NCBI GenBank assembly: GCA_039516895.1
Contig: CP154437.1
Coordinates: 1,364,001-1,428,000, forward strand
Direction of reading: 5' to 3'
Length of the DNA: 64,000 bases
DNA from: Campylobacter coli
GTDB lineage: Bacteria; Campylobacterota; Campylobacteria; Campylobacterales; Campylobacteraceae
Shown piece after piece: positions 51,091 through 62,257 of the stretch; positions within the stretch are counted from its first letter, which is position 1; every line of letters starts with the position of its first letter. The position numbers were made by a program, and so were the translations under genes. Below the pieces are notes generated by a model. It searched no databases and had not been told where the DNA came from. It saw only the letters and a program-made list of their open reading frames with translations.

Positions 51091-52437
51091 ATGACTCAAC
51101 AAGAATTCGATGTAATTGTCATCGGAGCAGGAATTTCTGGAGCAGCTTTGTTTTATGAGCTTGCAAGATACACTGATATTAAAAATATTGCTTTGATAGA
51201 AAAATATCATGCTCCTGCAACATTAAATTCTAAAGGAACAAGCAATTCTCAAACTATTCATTGTGGAGATATCGAAACAAACTACACTCTAGAAAAAGCT
51301 AAAAAAGTTAAAAGAACTGCTGATATGATAGTAAAATATGGGCTTTTGCAAAATGCGCAGAATCAATTTATGTTTTCTCATCAAAAAATGGCCTTGGCCG
51401 TTGGCGATACAGAATGTGAGTACATGAAAAAACGCCATGAAGAATTTGGCGAACTTTATCCTTATATGAAATTTTTTGATAAAGAAAAAATTAAACAAAT
51501 CGAACCTAAAGTAGCTCTTGGAGAAAATGGTATAGATGATAGACCTGAAAATATCTGTGCCATGGGGGTTGAAGCTGGAGAAGTTTTTACCACAGTAGAT
51601 TTTGGGAAAATGAGTGCAAGTTTAATTGAACAAGGACAAAAACAAGGTAAAAACACCTTTGTAGCTTTCAATCAAGAAATTGTTCACATAGAAAAAAAAG
51701 ACGATATTTTTATCTTAAAAACAAATACTTATCAAGAATACCGTTCTAAAGCTGTAGTTGTAAATGCTGGTGCGCATTCTTTATATCTAGCACATAAAAT
51801 GAATTTGGGTATGGATAAATCTTGTTGGCCTGTAGCAGGAAGCTTTTATTTAACCAAACAAAAATTACTCAATGGTAAAGTCTATATGGTGCAAAATCCA
51901 AAATTACCTTTTGCAGCTCTTCATGGAGATCCTGATTTGCTTGCAGATATGAATACTCGTTTTGGTCCTACTGCACTAGTTATTCCAAAACTTGAACGCT
52001 ATCACGGTTTAAAATCCGTTCCTGAGTTTTTTGAAGCTTTAAAACTTGATAAAACCGTTTTAAAAGTTACTTTTAGTATGTTTAAAGATCCAACGATTAG
52101 AAACTATATACTTTATAACTATCTTTTTGAATTACCTTTTATCGATAAAGGTTTATTTGTAAAAGATGCTAAAAAAATAGTCCCTAGTTTAAAAACAAGC
52201 GATATTTATTATGCAAAGGGCTTTGGAGGAGTCCGTCCTCAAGTAATTGATAAAACCAAAGGGGAATTAATGCTAGGCGAAGCAAGTATCACCGAAACTC
52301 CTGGAATTATTTTCAATATGACCCCAAGTCCTGGAGCAACAAGCTGTTTAGGTAATGCTGAAAGAGATGCCAAGCTTATGTGTGAATATTTAGGGGCTAA
52401 ATTTGACGAGGATAAATTTGCTTCAGAACTATTGTAG
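51091..52437 (+). CDS. mqo: Malate:quinone oxidoreductase
   Basis: This membrane-associated flavoprotein oxidises malate to oxaloacetate and reduces menaquinone. The 448-residue protein has FAD motif VIGAGISGAALFYELA at the N-terminus and SNSQTIHCGDIE near residue 50. The C-terminus keeps a flavin-binding PSPGATSCLGNAERD. I chose the ATG with GGAAAAAAA before it. The protein is shorter than E. coli Mqo and is of the epsilon-type, as in other campylobacters. Confidence 0.88.
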   Translation: MTQQEFDVIVIGAGISGAALFYELARYTDIKNIALIEKYHAPATLNSKGTSNSQTIHCGDIETNYTLEKAKKVKRTADMIVKYGLLQNAQNQFMFSHQKMALAVGDTECEYMKKRHEEFGELYPYMKFFDKEKIKQIEPKVALGENGIDDRPENICAMGVEAGEVFTTVDFGKMSASLIEQGQKQGKNTFVAFNQEIVHIEKKDDIFILKTNTYQEYRSKAVVVNAGAHSLYLAHKMNLGMDKSCWPVAGSFYLTKQKLLNGKVYMVQNPKLPFAALHGDPDLLADMNTRFGPTALVIPKLERYHGLKSVPEFFEALKLDKTVLKVTFSMFKDPTIRNYILYNYLFELPFIDKGLFVKDAKKIVPSLKTSDIYYAKGFGGVRPQVIDKTKGELMLGEASITETPGIIFNMTPSPGATSCLGNAERDAKLMCEYLGAKFDEDKFASELL

Positions 52438-52460
52438 TCTTTTTGTTTCCAAAGTTTGAT

Positions 52461-52466
52461 TATAAT
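52461..52466 (+). promoter_or_regulatory. -10 box of the pyk promoter
   Basis: GATTATAATTAAAC contains a perfect TATAAT 23 bases before the pyk ATG, preceded by a T-rich stretch in the mqo-pyk gap. Confidence 0.55.
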
Positions 52467-52488
52467 TAAACAAAAAAAGGAGAACAGT

Positions 52489-53931
52489 ATGCTAAAAAAA
52501 ACTAAAATTGTGGCTACAGTTGGACCAGCAAGCGAAAAAGAAGATGTTTTGCGCCAGATGATAATCAATGGCGTAAATGTTTTTCGTTTAAACTTCTCTC
52601 ATGGAACACATGAATATCATAAAAACAATCTTGAAACCATACGCAAAGTTTCAAGAGAGCTTAATACTCGTGTGGGAATTTTGCAAGATATAAGTGGGCC
52701 AAAAATTCGCACAGGAGAGCTGAAAACTCCTTTTGAACTTAAAAAAGGTGATAAACTTGATTTTTATTATGAAAAAATTATAGGCGAACAAATCACTCCA
52801 AATCATTATAAACTTAGCATTAATCAAAGCGAAATTTTAAATATGCTAAAACTAGATGAATACATCTATCTCTATGATGGTTCAATCAAAGCAAAAGTCA
52901 CTGCCAAGGATAATGAAAAAATTGAGACCCTTATAGAAAATGATGGTTTTTTAAATTCAAATAAGGGTATTAATTTTCCAAATACAAAAATCAATATCGA
53001 TGTCATCACACAAAAGGACAAAAAAGATTTGCTTTGGGGTATAGAAAATGGAGTAGATTTCTTAGCTATTTCTTTTGTTCAAAATGCTCATGATATTGAT
53101 GAAGTTCGTGAAATTTTAGCTCAAAATAATGCTAAAATCTCTATATTTGCAAAAATAGAAAAATTTGATGCGGTAGAAAATATAGATGAAATCATAGCAT
53201 CTAGCGATGGTATAATGGTCGCACGTGGAGATCTTGGTATAGAAGTTCCTTATTATAAAGTACCTAATATACAAAAAGCAATCATCCACAAAGCCAATAA
53301 TGCTTCAAAACCTGTTATCACAGCTACACAAATGCTTTTTTCTCTTGCAAAAAGCAAAACGGCTACAAGAGCTGAAATTTCAGATGTTGCTAATGCTGTT
53401 TTAGATGGGACAGATGCTGTAATGCTTAGCGAAGAAAGTGCAGTAGGTATAGATCCAGCAAATGCAGTTGATATCATGTGTCAAACTATCATAGAAACTG
53501 AAAAACGCTATCCTTATAACAAATTTAACGAATTTGTAAATCTTGACAATACAGATAAAATCATGCGTTCTTCCGCACATCTTGCGACAGATCTTAATGC
53601 TGATGCTATTTTTTCCTTGACTAGTAGTGGAAAATCTGCTATTAAAATTGCAAGATATCGTCCAAATATGGAAATTATAGCAGTAGCTCATTCTGAAAAA
53701 ACATTAAATTCTTTAAGCATAGTTTGGGGTGTTAATCCTGCTATTTTAGTTAATAAAAGTGAAGATTTAACAGATTTGCTTAGAGATTCTGTAAAATCTA
53801 GCGTTGAAAAAGGTTTTATGGATAAAGATAAATGCTATTTACTCACTGCAGGTTTTCCAACCGGAGTAGAAGGCACAAGTAATCTTATACGCATACTTGC
53901 AAAAGAACAAATTGCTTACTATCTTAAATAG
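52489..53931 (+). CDS. pyk: Pyruvate kinase
   Basis: Pyk makes pyruvate and ATP from phosphoenolpyruvate. The 480-residue protein starts KKTKIVATVGPAS, has FRLNFSHGTHEYH near 35, the catalytic Lys in SIFAKIEKFDAVENIDEII near 220, ARGDLGIEVP near 245, and TRAEISDVANAVLDGTDAVMLSEESA near 300. I use the inner ATG with AAGGAGAA before it. In an organism without phosphofructokinase its role is in lower glycolysis or amino-acid use. Confidence 0.97.
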   Translation: MLKKTKIVATVGPASEKEDVLRQMIINGVNVFRLNFSHGTHEYHKNNLETIRKVSRELNTRVGILQDISGPKIRTGELKTPFELKKGDKLDFYYEKIIGEQITPNHYKLSINQSEILNMLKLDEYIYLYDGSIKAKVTAKDNEKIETLIENDGFLNSNKGINFPNTKINIDVITQKDKKDLLWGIENGVDFLAISFVQNAHDIDEVREILAQNNAKISIFAKIEKFDAVENIDEIIASSDGIMVARGDLGIEVPYYKVPNIQKAIIHKANNASKPVITATQMLFSLAKSKTATRAEISDVANAVLDGTDAVMLSEESAVGIDPANAVDIMCQTIIETEKRYPYNKFNEFVNLDNTDKIMRSSAHLATDLNADAIFSLTSSGKSAIKIARYRPNMEIIAVAHSEKTLNSLSIVWGVNPAILVNKSEDLTDLLRDSVKSSVEKGFMDKDKCYLLTAGFPTGVEGTSNLIRILAKEQIAYYLK

Positions 53932-53954
53932 GCTTAAAATTTTTAAGCCTATTT
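53926..53954 (+). terminator. Terminator of pyk
   Basis: AAATAGGCTTAAAA pairs with TTTTAAGCCTATTT around a very short loop, starting at the stop codon. The T-rich 3' arm gives the U-tract. Confidence 0.85.
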
Positions 53955-53964
53955 CAATCTGATC

Positions 53965-53991
53965 TAAAATTCAAATAAAAATAGTCGATAT
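53965..53991 (+). promoter_or_regulatory. Sigma28 (FliA) promoter
   Basis: TAAA, then exactly 15 bases, then GTCGATAT. This matches the flagellar sigma28 pattern TAAA-N15-GCCGATAA at ten of twelve positions, and Campylobacter sigma28 promoters often carry CGATAT. It ends 32 bases before the start of the next gene. Confidence 0.85.
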
Positions 53992-54023
53992 ACAAATTAG
54001 CCTCATTATAAAAAGGAGCAGAA

Positions 54024-54638
54024 ATGCAAATAAATACTTTTTCAAATGTCGCTAGTATAGCACAAGCTCAGGTTAGCAATAAGAAGGCAGATACTAACAC
54101 AAAAGACACAAACGTTCAAAGTGCTAATTCAAATCAAGATGTCCTAGACAAGCTCAATGCTCTTGGTGGCAAGGGTATTAGTCAAATTTATCTAGTGCAA
54201 TTTCAGCAACAAACTATGAGTACTGTTTTAAACACAAGCAATGCTCAAGCTGGGATTAACAATCTTTTAGGAGGCAATGATTTAAACTCTATAAAGTCTA
54301 TGCTTTCAGATATTGACTTTGCGTCTTTGGGTTATAATGGCAAAAACCCACTTGCAATGAACACTGATGAACTCAATCAGCTCATCAGCGAAGAGGGATT
54401 TTTTGGTATTGACAACACAGCAAATCGTATTGCTGATTTTGTCATAAAAGGTGCTGGAAACGATGTTGAAAAGCTTAAAAAGGGACTAGAAGGTATAAAG
54501 CAAGGATTTGAGCAAGCAGAAAAAATTTGGGGCGGAGAGCTTCCTCAAATCAGTCAAGATACAATCGAAGCAACAATAAAAAAAGTTAGCGATCGTATCG
54601 ATGAACTTGGCGGAAAAACTTTAGACCTTAAAGCATAA
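54024..54638 (+). CDS. Sigma28-dependent flagellar co-expressed protein (Cj0391c-like)
   Basis: The 204-residue protein has no signal peptide or membrane helix. The N-terminus is Asn/Ser/Thr-rich, as in proteins exported by the flagellar system. The middle contains the LGGKGISQIYLVQFQQQTMS and ISEEGFFGIDNTANRIADFV segments, which recur in Campylobacter paralogues. It is the Cj0391c homologue, which I recall as a flagellar co-expressed determinant linked to colonisation. AAGGAGC precedes the ATG. Confidence 0.8.
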   Translation: MQINTFSNVASIAQAQVSNKKADTNTKDTNVQSANSNQDVLDKLNALGGKGISQIYLVQFQQQTMSTVLNTSNAQAGINNLLGGNDLNSIKSMLSDIDFASLGYNGKNPLAMNTDELNQLISEEGFFGIDNTANRIADFVIKGAGNDVEKLKKGLEGIKQGFEQAEKIWGGELPQISQDTIEATIKKVSDRIDELGGKTLDLKA

Positions 54639-54639
54639 T

Positions 54640-54669
54640 AAAGATGTTTGGATCATACCAAACATCTTA
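54640..54669. terminator. Bidirectional terminator between the sigma28 gene and pflB
   Basis: AGATGTTTGG (54642-54651) pairs with CCAAACATCT (54658-54667) around a 6-base loop. The hairpin covers the stop codon of pflB. Confidence 0.85.
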
Positions 54670-57129
54670 TTGATTTTTAATATCAAAAGTAAAAAATTCA
54701 CTCTTAAAAGCATTAGGTAAAGTTCTATACTGCGTGATAGCTGCTTCGTAATTACCTACTTCTTGATAAAGCAAACCTAAAGCTACTTTACTTTCCTTAC
54801 TATTTTTATCTGTAAGTTTTGAAAGTTGCAAAAGAGCAATTGCTGAATTTGGATTATTTGCACCCACAGCAGCCACAGAGGCTAAAAACAAAGTTCTAGC
54901 ATCCTTAGCTCCGTATTCATCGATTAAAATATTATATAAGGCATAAGATTCCTCATACTGTTGCGCAAAAATATCTAAATAAGCTAAAGTCTGTACCATA
55001 CCCTCATCTTTAACCTTAGAGGTATTGATCAGTGTTTTAAATTTTTGTCTTTCTAAATTTAAAAGTCCTGCAATATGCATTAAATTAACATACAATTCCC
55101 TAGCAATATTTGAACCTCCAAAAACACTACGGTAATCAACTTGCAAATTCTTAAAATGAATTTGGGCATTTTGGGCATACTCTTTAATATTTAAATTTGA
55201 ATTTAAGGAATTAAAATACAAAATATTTGCCACAATATCTTGTGGAAGCTCTGATCTTAATTTGGCAATTTTTACATCTACTTGATTATTAAGATTATTA
55301 TTTTTTGCAATAATAGCTTCAAAAATAAGGTTTAAAGGTGTTTTTTGCCCATTCTCATCCAAATAAGGCAACATAGAAACATAATCGCCATTAGCTAAAA
55401 ACAGCATATTTTTTTGCATATTGGCTTTAAAATTTGAATCGGCTGCAATATTATCAAGAATTTCATGATAAAGTTTAGTGGTATCATTATCACTCAATTT
55501 TCCACAAAACATCGCAAAAGCACCTGCTAAATAATTTTTAGGATTTAGATGATAAGAACTAGAAAAATGCTTATAAGCAAGCTCATAGTTTTGCATCTGT
55601 GCATAAGTTAAAGCAAGATTATATTGCAAAATACTATGCTCAGGATAATCCTCCAACAAAGCTAGAAATTCTTGGTTTGCGAGTCTTAATTTTTGATTTA
55701 ATGCGTTATTGATAATATTAGCAATTTTAACATTAGTCGAAGATAAGGCTTTGCTAGTAGCCAAATAGCTTTGACCATCCGAACTATCATCTACAAAATT
55801 TGTAATATTAGCTTTTTTAATATAAAGTGAGGCTTGCTTAGAATCAAAAACTTGATAAGGCGCAAAATAAAAAAGCAAATCAAACTGATCTTTTTGTTTT
55901 TTTAAGATATCGTTAGAAAAATTTCTCTGTGCTATGGTTATATTAAATAACTCCTTGTTTAAACGAACCTTGATCTTATATCTATCTAAAATTTTATACT
56001 TATCCTCATCATTTCTATATGTGCTTTGCAAGCGCAATAGCATATCTTGAAAATCCCCTGTTTTAATATCAACCAAAGTTAAGGCTGAAAGGCTTTGGTT
56101 AAAATCTCTTTCAATTTTCATCGCTGTATTTAAGGCTATTTTAGCCTTATCGTATTCTCCCATTCTTGCATACAAAAGTCCCAAGGAAAGGCTAGGTTCA
56201 AAACTTCCTTGGGTATTTAATTGCTGAACAGATTTTGCATCAAAATCCATTTTTGCATAAATTTTAGCTGATAAATATTTAGATACATCCGCATAAGGCT
56301 CTGAATTTACACGTTGGAGCATTTGCAAGGCTTCAGGATAATAACCCTTGTAATAATTAATCAAAGCCAAATAATAATCATACAATTTAGATTTTCCCTC
56401 TTTAGGAAGATAAACTTGCGCTAAATCTATATAATATTTAAATTTCTCCCTATCATTAAGCTTTAAAGCACAAACAGCAGCATTAATAGCTGCTACGCTT
56501 TGATTTTCTCCATTAGCTATTGCCCTTTTAAAACTTTCAAAAGCTTCATCAAATTTCCCCTCATTCATTTGAGAAACACCTAGGTTATAATTAGACAAAG
56601 ACTCATTATAAACTGCAATTTGCTCATAAACCTTTAAAGCTTGCTCCACTTCACCCTTTAAATAAAGCGCATTTGCTTTTTGTATCATCCCATCAACTTT
56701 TGTCATATCATTATAATCATAAGACTCATCAGGCATAATTACAGGCTGTTCAATAGGCTTTGTTGCAATGATATCAGGCTTGACTTTTCCATCATTAAAG
56801 GTTAAATAAAATAAAGTAAATACCAAAATACAAATGATACCCAAAGACAAACCCACAAGGGACATAAATTTGCGATCCTTATACCATGGAGTAGGCTCAT
56901 CTTCTTCTACTTCTTCAAAAGTTGATGTTTCTTCTGGCGCACTTTCTCTTGTAAATTTAAAACCACTACCGCTATTTTCTCTAGGCAACTCATCTGGTAA
57001 AGACGTAAATTCTTCATCTTCAGGAGCCTGACCTTCTTGCCCTTTAAATTCCCCCAAGCTTTCATCAAGTCTTGGCTCATTTAAAGTATCTTCAGGTTTT
57101 TCAAGAACTATATCTTCTTTATCTGCCAT
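54667..57129 (-). CDS. pflB: Flagellar motor accessory protein PflB
   Basis: The 820-residue protein has an acidic cytoplasmic N-terminus, one membrane helix at about 92-115, and a long periplasmic part of tetratricopeptide repeats (for example from 140 to 240 and 470 to 530). It is the homologue of Cj0390, which encodes PflB. With PflA, PflB forms part of the extra periplasmic disks that hold the wide ring of stator units in the Campylobacter motor. It is the last gene after serS (9 bp gap). Confidence 0.85.
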   Translation of the reverse strand: MADKEDIVLEKPEDTLNEPRLDESLGEFKGQEGQAPEDEEFTSLPDELPRENSGSGFKFTRESAPEETSTFEEVEEDEPTPWYKDRKFMSLVGLSLGIICILVFTLFYLTFNDGKVKPDIIATKPIEQPVIMPDESYDYNDMTKVDGMIQKANALYLKGEVEQALKVYEQIAVYNESLSNYNLGVSQMNEGKFDEAFESFKRAIANGENQSVAAINAAVCALKLNDREKFKYYIDLAQVYLPKEGKSKLYDYYLALINYYKGYYPEALQMLQRVNSEPYADVSKYLSAKIYAKMDFDAKSVQQLNTQGSFEPSLSLGLLYARMGEYDKAKIALNTAMKIERDFNQSLSALTLVDIKTGDFQDMLLRLQSTYRNDEDKYKILDRYKIKVRLNKELFNITIAQRNFSNDILKKQKDQFDLLFYFAPYQVFDSKQASLYIKKANITNFVDDSSDGQSYLATSKALSSTNVKIANIINNALNQKLRLANQEFLALLEDYPEHSILQYNLALTYAQMQNYELAYKHFSSSYHLNPKNYLAGAFAMFCGKLSDNDTTKLYHEILDNIAADSNFKANMQKNMLFLANGDYVSMLPYLDENGQKTPLNLIFEAIIAKNNNLNNQVDVKIAKLRSELPQDIVANILYFNSLNSNLNIKEYAQNAQIHFKNLQVDYRSVFGGSNIARELYVNLMHIAGLLNLERQKFKTLINTSKVKDEGMVQTLAYLDIFAQQYEESYALYNILIDEYGAKDARTLFLASVAAVGANNPNSAIALLQLSKLTDKNSKESKVALGLLYQEVGNYEAAITQYRTLPNAFKSEFFTFDIKNQ

Positions 57130-57138
57130 TTACACTCT

Positions 57139-58374
57139 TTAAAAATATTTTTTCAGCACATCAGGAATTTGAATTTTACCTTCTTTATCTTGATAATTTT
57201 CCATAATGGCAACCAAGGTTCTACCTACTGCCAAAGAAGAACCATTTAAAGTATGCACTAATTCATTTTTTCCTTTTTCATTTTTATAACGAATTTTTGC
57301 ACGCCTTGCTTGAAAATCACGGCAATTAGAAACAGAGCTGATTTCACGATATTTATTTTGCGATGGTATCCATACTTCAAGATCTATTGTCTTTGCCGCA
57401 CTAAAACCCAAATCTCCAGTACAAAGCATCAAATGTCTATGAGCTAAACCTAAAGAGCTGAGCAAATCACTCGCACATTCTACCATTTCATTAAAAACAC
57501 TATCGCTTTGTTCAGGTTTAGTAATGCTTACAAGCTCTACTTTTTCAAATTGATGCTGACGGATAATACCCCTTGTATCGCGCCCTGCACTTCCTGCTTC
57601 TTTTCTAAAACAAGCACTATAACAAGTCATTTTAATAGGCAAACTTTCACTTGTTAAGATTTCCCCGCTATAAAGATTTGTCACAGGAATTTCAGAAGTT
57701 GAGATTAAATACAAATCCTCATCGTCTATCTTATACATATCGTCTTTAAATTTAGGAAGCTGTCCTGTGCCAAACATTGTAGCACTATTTACCAAAAAAG
57801 GTACATTTACAAATTCAAACCCGCGACTTCGGTTAAAATCTATCATATAATTTACCAAAGCACGACTTAACAAAGCTCCTTCGTTTTTAAGCACACAAAA
57901 ACGACTTTGTGAAATTTTTACCCCCCTCACAAAATCAAGCCAATTTAAACTCTCTCCTAAATCATGGTGTTCTTTTGGAATAAAATCAAATTGAGGAGGT
58001 GTTAAAACTTTTTTTATTTCAACATTTCCTTCCTCATCTTCACCCACAGGAACGCATTCATCAGGGATATTTGGAATAGCATGCGCAATGGTTTCTAACT
58101 CATTTTCCAAAGCATTTACTCTTGCGTTCTGTTCGCTGATTTTAATTTTGTTTTCACTGAGTTTTGCCTTCAAGCTTTCTTTATCTTCTGCAGTGGCTAA
58201 CTCTTTGCTAAATTTATTTTGAAAAGCTTGAAATTCTTCCAAACTCGCTTTTTCTTTTTTCAAATTTGCAAAAAGCTCGGCAAGATTTTTTAATATGCTT
58301 TCATCTACTTTTTTATTTTGTAGCTTTTTAGCTACCTCATCGAAATTATTTTGTAAATTTTTCAAATCAAGCAT
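57139..58374 (-). CDS. serS: Seryl-tRNA synthetase
   Basis: SerRS charges tRNA-Ser. The 411-residue protein has the N-terminal coiled-coil arm (about 25-105) that grips the tRNA, then a class II core with motif 2 [26 protein letters not shown] near 265 and motif 3 [19 protein letters not shown] near 375. It lies between trpS and pflB in the der-aroK-trpS-serS-pflB string. Confidence 0.97.
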   Translation of the reverse strand: MLDLKNLQNNFDEVAKKLQNKKVDESILKNLAELFANLKKEKASLEEFQAFQNKFSKELATAEDKESLKAKLSENKIKISEQNARVNALENELETIAHAIPNIPDECVPVGEDEEGNVEIKKVLTPPQFDFIPKEHHDLGESLNWLDFVRGVKISQSRFCVLKNEGALLSRALVNYMIDFNRSRGFEFVNVPFLVNSATMFGTGQLPKFKDDMYKIDDEDLYLISTSEIPVTNLYSGEILTSESLPIKMTCYSACFRKEAGSAGRDTRGIIRQHQFEKVELVSITKPEQSDSVFNEMVECASDLLSSLGLAHRHLMLCTGDLGFSAAKTIDLEVWIPSQNKYREISSVSNCRDFQARRAKIRYKNEKGKNELVHTLNGSSLAVGRTLVAIMENYQDKEGKIQIPDVLKKYF

Positions 58375-58383
58375 TTTTACTCC

Positions 58384-59343
58384 TTAAAGTCCTATTTTTT
58401 CATAAATTTTTTGCATTTTTTCTTGAGCGATTTTTCTAGCTTTACTTGCACCTAATTCTAAAATTTCTTTTAAATGTGAAGGTTTTTCTAATAGCTCATC
58501 GTATTTCATTCTTGCTTCTTTAAAGTATTCATTTACAAGATCATTTAAGTACATTTTAAAATGTCCATAACCCTCGCCACCTTTTTCATAACGAACTTGC
58601 AATTCTTTTTGCTCTGCTTCATTTAAAAATAATTTTGCAATCTTAAAAACATTACAATTTTGATAATCCTTAGGATCTTCTAAGGCTGTACTATCTGTAA
58701 CTATGGAAGAAATTTGCTTTTTTAAAGCCTTTTGACTAGCAAATATATCTATGGTATTTTGATAAGACTTGCTCATTTTAGCCCCATCAGTCCCTACAAC
58801 CACAGCCACCTCTTCATTTATCTTAGCCTCAGGCAAAGTAAAAATTTCACCCCATTCGTTATTTACTTTTAAGGCAATATCGCGAGCTATTTCAACATGC
58901 TGAATTTGATCCTTGCCTACTGGCACAAGTTGAGTATCAAAAAGCAAAATATCTGCTGCCATTAAAACAGGATAAGAAAAAAGTCCATGCGACGCACTTA
59001 AGCCTTTAGCTATCTTATCTTTATAACTGTGAGCACGCTCTAATAAACCCATAGGAGTAAATTGAGATAAAATCCAATAAAGCTCCATTACTTCTTTTAC
59101 ATCACTTTGCAACCAAAAAACACTTTTTTGCGGATCTATGCCAAGGCTTAAAAAAGCTGCAGCGGCTTTAAGTGAGTTTTGCTCTAATTTCTTTCCATCT
59201 TGACTTGAAGTCATAGCATGATAATTTGCTATAAACATAAACATTTCACTTTTTTCTTGAGCTTCCACCATTTGCTTTATGGCGCCAAAATAATTACCTA
59301 TATGTAAATCACCACTGGGTTGAAGTCCTGTTAATACTCTCAT
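58384..59343 (-). CDS. trpS: Tryptophanyl-tRNA synthetase
   Basis: TrpRS charges tRNA-Trp. The 319-residue class I enzyme has the HIGH-type motif [12 protein letters not shown] at the N-terminus and the KMSKS motif ([10 protein letters not shown]) near residue 195. The ATG overlaps the aroK stop by 4 bases. Confidence 0.97.
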   Translation of the reverse strand: MRVLTGLQPSGDLHIGNYFGAIKQMVEAQEKSEMFMFIANYHAMTSSQDGKKLEQNSLKAAAAFLSLGIDPQKSVFWLQSDVKEVMELYWILSQFTPMGLLERAHSYKDKIAKGLSASHGLFSYPVLMAADILLFDTQLVPVGKDQIQHVEIARDIALKVNNEWGEIFTLPEAKINEEVAVVVGTDGAKMSKSYQNTIDIFASQKALKKQISSIVTDSTALEDPKDYQNCNVFKIAKLFLNEAEQKELQVRYEKGGEGYGHFKMYLNDLVNEYFKEARMKYDELLEKPSHLKEILELGASKARKIAQEKMQKIYEKIGL

Positions 59344-59837
59344 TTTATCACCTTTTTTATTTCTATCACAAGCTCATCAATACTTTTATTTTCAACATCT
59401 AAAATCAAATTCGCTTTTTGCTCGTATTTATTTAGACGCTCATTATATAATCTTTTTGCTTGAACTTCATCATAAAATAAAGGTCTTTTAGCAATTTCAT
59501 TCTCACTTAAACGCTTCTTTAAATATTCAAAACTTGCTTTTAAATAAACACAAAAACCTATTTTATCAAAGTCCAAAACATGTATAAAACCTCCACCACT
59601 AGCTATAGAAGCTCCATTACAAGAGCAAAGAAAATTTGCTACTTTTTGCTCTTCTTGCCTAAAAAAAGCCTCACCCTTTTCTTTAAAAATTTCACTGACT
59701 TTTTGATCAAATTTCATCTCAATCAAGCTATCGCTATCTAAAAAAACAAGATCTAGATCCTTAGCTAAAGCTCTAGCTATGGTGCTTTTTCCACTTCCCA
59801 TAAAGCCAATAAAAATAATATTTCTAACTTTCATCAT
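59340..59837 (-). CDS. aroK: Shikimate kinase
   Basis: AroK phosphorylates shikimate. The 165-residue protein has the P-loop GFMGSGKST at the N-terminus, the shikimate Asp in FLDSDSLIE, and GGGF near residue 75. I use the first of two tandem ATGs, with AAGGAAA just before it. The start lies inside the last codons of der, a 14-base overlap. The longer frame would lie entirely within der and is not supported. Confidence 0.94.
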   Translation of the reverse strand: MMKVRNIIFIGFMGSGKSTIARALAKDLDLVFLDSDSLIEMKFDQKVSEIFKEKGEAFFRQEEQKVANFLCSCNGASIASGGGFIHVLDFDKIGFCVYLKASFEYLKKRLSENEIAKRPLFYDEVQAKRLYNERLNKYEQKANLILDVENKSIDELVIEIKKVIK

Positions 59838-61206
59838 TTTCCTTGCTTCCTTTTTTGCGTGAAGCAATAACCAAAGGAACACCTTCAAAGTTAAATTCTT
59901 TTCTGATTTGATTTTGCAAATAACGCTTATAGCTAAAATGCAAAGCCTTAGGCCTATTCATAATAAGTGCGATTTTAGGAGGTGCTAAATCATATTGCAC
60001 TGCATAATAAATTTTTACCAATTTTCCATAATCATGCGGTAAAGGATGAGCCTTAGTCGCACTTGCGATTAAATCATTGAGTTTTGAGGTTGGAATTTTT
60101 TGCGTAAAATTAGCAAAGACTTCTAAAATTTTTTCCAATAAAACATGCACTCTTTTTCCGCTTAAAGCAGAAACACTGACAATGGGCGCATAAGCTAAAA
60201 ATTTAAAACGATCAAGTTTTAATTCTTTTACCACTTTGTCAAATTCAAATTCAGTTTTATCCCATTTATTTAATACAATAATCACGCCCAAATAATGCTT
60301 TGCCGCAAGCCCAGCTATCCTTTCATCAAGCTCATTAAAACCCTCATTAGCATCTAAAACCAAAAGTGCAATTTGAGAATTAGATAAAATCTTTTCTGTG
60401 CGGTTTAGCGCAAAACGCTCAAGTCCTTGAATTTTACCTCGCTTTCTAATACCTGCAGTATCAACAAATTCTATCACTTTATCTTTATAAACTATGCTTT
60501 CATTAACAGGATCAATCGTCGTTCCCGCAATAGAACTCACCACACTACGCTCCTGTTTTACCAAGGCATTTAAAAGGCTTGATTTTCCAACATTGACACG
60601 CCCTACTATACCCACTCTGATATGATTTTGATCTACTTCTTTAAACTGAAATTCTTTTCCCTCTTCATAATGTTCTAAAAAATCTTCTAAATTTTCTTCC
60701 TCATCAGGGACTAAAAACTCTTCATCCAAAAAGTTCTCAAGCCAATTATAAAGCTCATCTAGCCCTATATTGTGGGTAACAGAAAGATTAAAAACCTCTT
60801 TTACACCAAAATTAGCAAATTCCCACGATCTTTCTTCATCTTTTTTATTATCTACTTTGTTAATCACTAGAGCAATAGGCTTTCCTAGTTTTTTCAAAGA
60901 ATGAAAAAACTGCCTGTCTTCATCATCAGGGCTTAATTTTCCATCAACCAAATAAAGGATAATATCACTTTCTTTTGCAATTTTTAGGGTATTTTTTTTA
61001 ACGTTTTTAAAAAGCTCATTACTTTCATCAAGACCACCACTATCAATCAATAAAGCTTTTTTAGAATTAATAAAAACTTCTGTTTTATTGGTATCTCTTG
61101 TAGTGCCTGAAATTTCACTTGTAATAGCTATTCTTTGTCTTGCCATTCTGTTGAATAAACTTGATTTTCCAACATTTGGCTTACCTATAAGTATGATGCT
61201 TTGCAT
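59824..61206 (-). CDS. der: Ribosome biogenesis GTPase Der (EngA)
   Basis: Der acts in assembly of the 50S subunit. The 460-residue protein has two GTPase domains in tandem (GKPNVGKSS with DSGGLDE and NKVD, then [14 protein letters not shown] with DTAGIRKRG and NKWDKTE) and a C-terminal KH-like domain from about 350. It starts the minus-strand string der-aroK-trpS-serS-pflB. Confidence 0.96.
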   Translation of the reverse strand: MQSIILIGKPNVGKSSLFNRMARQRIAITSEISGTTRDTNKTEVFINSKKALLIDSGGLDESNELFKNVKKNTLKIAKESDIILYLVDGKLSPDDEDRQFFHSLKKLGKPIALVINKVDNKKDEERSWEFANFGVKEVFNLSVTHNIGLDELYNWLENFLDEEFLVPDEEENLEDFLEHYEEGKEFQFKEVDQNHIRVGIVGRVNVGKSSLLNALVKQERSVVSSIAGTTIDPVNESIVYKDKVIEFVDTAGIRKRGKIQGLERFALNRTEKILSNSQIALLVLDANEGFNELDERIAGLAAKHYLGVIIVLNKWDKTEFEFDKVVKELKLDRFKFLAYAPIVSVSALSGKRVHVLLEKILEVFANFTQKIPTSKLNDLIASATKAHPLPHDYGKLVKIYYAVQYDLAPPKIALIMNRPKALHFSYKRYLQNQIRKEFNFEGVPLVIASRKKGSKENDES

Positions 61207-61324
61207 TTGCTTACCTAATAAAATTTTTTAATGTATATTTTTTTTAAAAAAATTATATAAAATTTGCCTTAATATTAAGCAAAAAAAGACTAGAATTAAC
61301 CATAATTTAATCAAGGAAAAAAAG

Positions 61325-62257
61325 ATGCTAAAAGTCATCAAGCATAATTTAGGAATTTATTTTATGATTTTAGCGTGCTTGGATTTTGCACTCATGGGAG
61401 CTTGTGCTAAAATTCTTAGCAAAGAAATGAGTTCGATTGAAATTATGTTTTTTAGAAATATCATCGGCGTATTTTTTATAGTTTATCTACTAAAGCGTTC
61501 CAAAGTTCACAAAGAAGGGGGACATTTTTGGCTTTTAGTCTTTCGCGGAGTAACAGGAACACTTTCGCTTTATATGTTTTTTTATAATGTTTCAAATATT
61601 ACCCTAGGGGGTGCTTTTGCCTTTCAAAAAACCGCTCCAATTTTCATTACTTTAATAGCTTTTATTATTTTCAAAGAAAATATCGGAACCAAAGGCTGGC
61701 TGGGGATTTTAATCGCATTTAGCGGAGTGCTTTTAATCGCACAACCTTGGGCAGATAACTCAACTCATTCAGGTTTTGATTTGAAAAATTCCATCATAGG
61801 TGTTATGAGCGGATTTTTAGCAGCCTTAGCTCTTACAAGCGTAAGAGAGCTTAGAAAATTTTATACCACGGAACAAATTGCATTTTCTTTTATCTTTTTA
61901 GGGGCCTTAATGCCTCTAATCTCTATGATAAGTGCTGAATTTTTTGAACCAAAACATCTTGATGCTTTACATTTGGATTTTATTTTAGCACCTTTTGTAA
62001 TGCCTAGTCTTACAGCTTGGCTCATCATCGCCATTATGGGGGCCTTAGGTACTATTTATCAAATTCATGTAACTAAGGCTTATGGCATAGCCAAACAAGC
62101 AGGGGTTGTAGCAGGCATAAGTTATCTTGATGTAGTCTTTAGCATGATAGTGGGTATAATTTTGGGTGATGATTTACCAAGCGCTATGGTTTTTTTAGGT
62201 ATAATAGGCATTATTTTTGGTGGAATAATTTTGGTTAAAAATAAAGGAAAAAAATGA
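61325..62257 (+). CDS. EamA/DMT-family membrane transporter
   Basis: The 310-residue protein has ten membrane helices in two EamA repeats (about 10-140 and 155-300), as in drug/metabolite exporters. The segment [13 protein letters not shown] and [21 protein letters not shown] are typical of the group. The substrate is unknown. The stop overlaps the kdsA start (ATGA). AAGGA precedes the ATG. Confidence 0.85.
   Translation: MLKVIKHNLGIYFMILACLDFALMGACAKILSKEMSSIEIMFFRNIIGVFFIVYLLKRSKVHKEGGHFWLLVFRGVTGTLSLYMFFYNVSNITLGGAFAFQKTAPIFITLIAFIIFKENIGTKGWLGILIAFSGVLLIAQPWADNSTHSGFDLKNSIIGVMSGFLAALALTSVRELRKFYTTEQIAFSFIFLGALMPLISMISAEFFEPKHLDALHLDFILAPFVMPSLTAWLIIAIMGALGTIYQIHVTKAYGIAKQAGVVAGISYLDVVFSMIVGIILGDDLPSAMVFLGIIGIIFGGIILVKNKGKK

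Noticed and set aside
38980-57930. Short C-runs (six C near 38983 in frdA and near 57922 in serS) as phase-variable tracts
   Set aside because: Campylobacter contingency tracts are usually eight or more G/C, and these lie in essential or core genes.
59838-59888. Longer N-terminus for AroK
   Set aside because: The extra 17 residues lie inside der, are hydrophobic and basic, and precede a good ribosome site with tandem ATGs at the family start.
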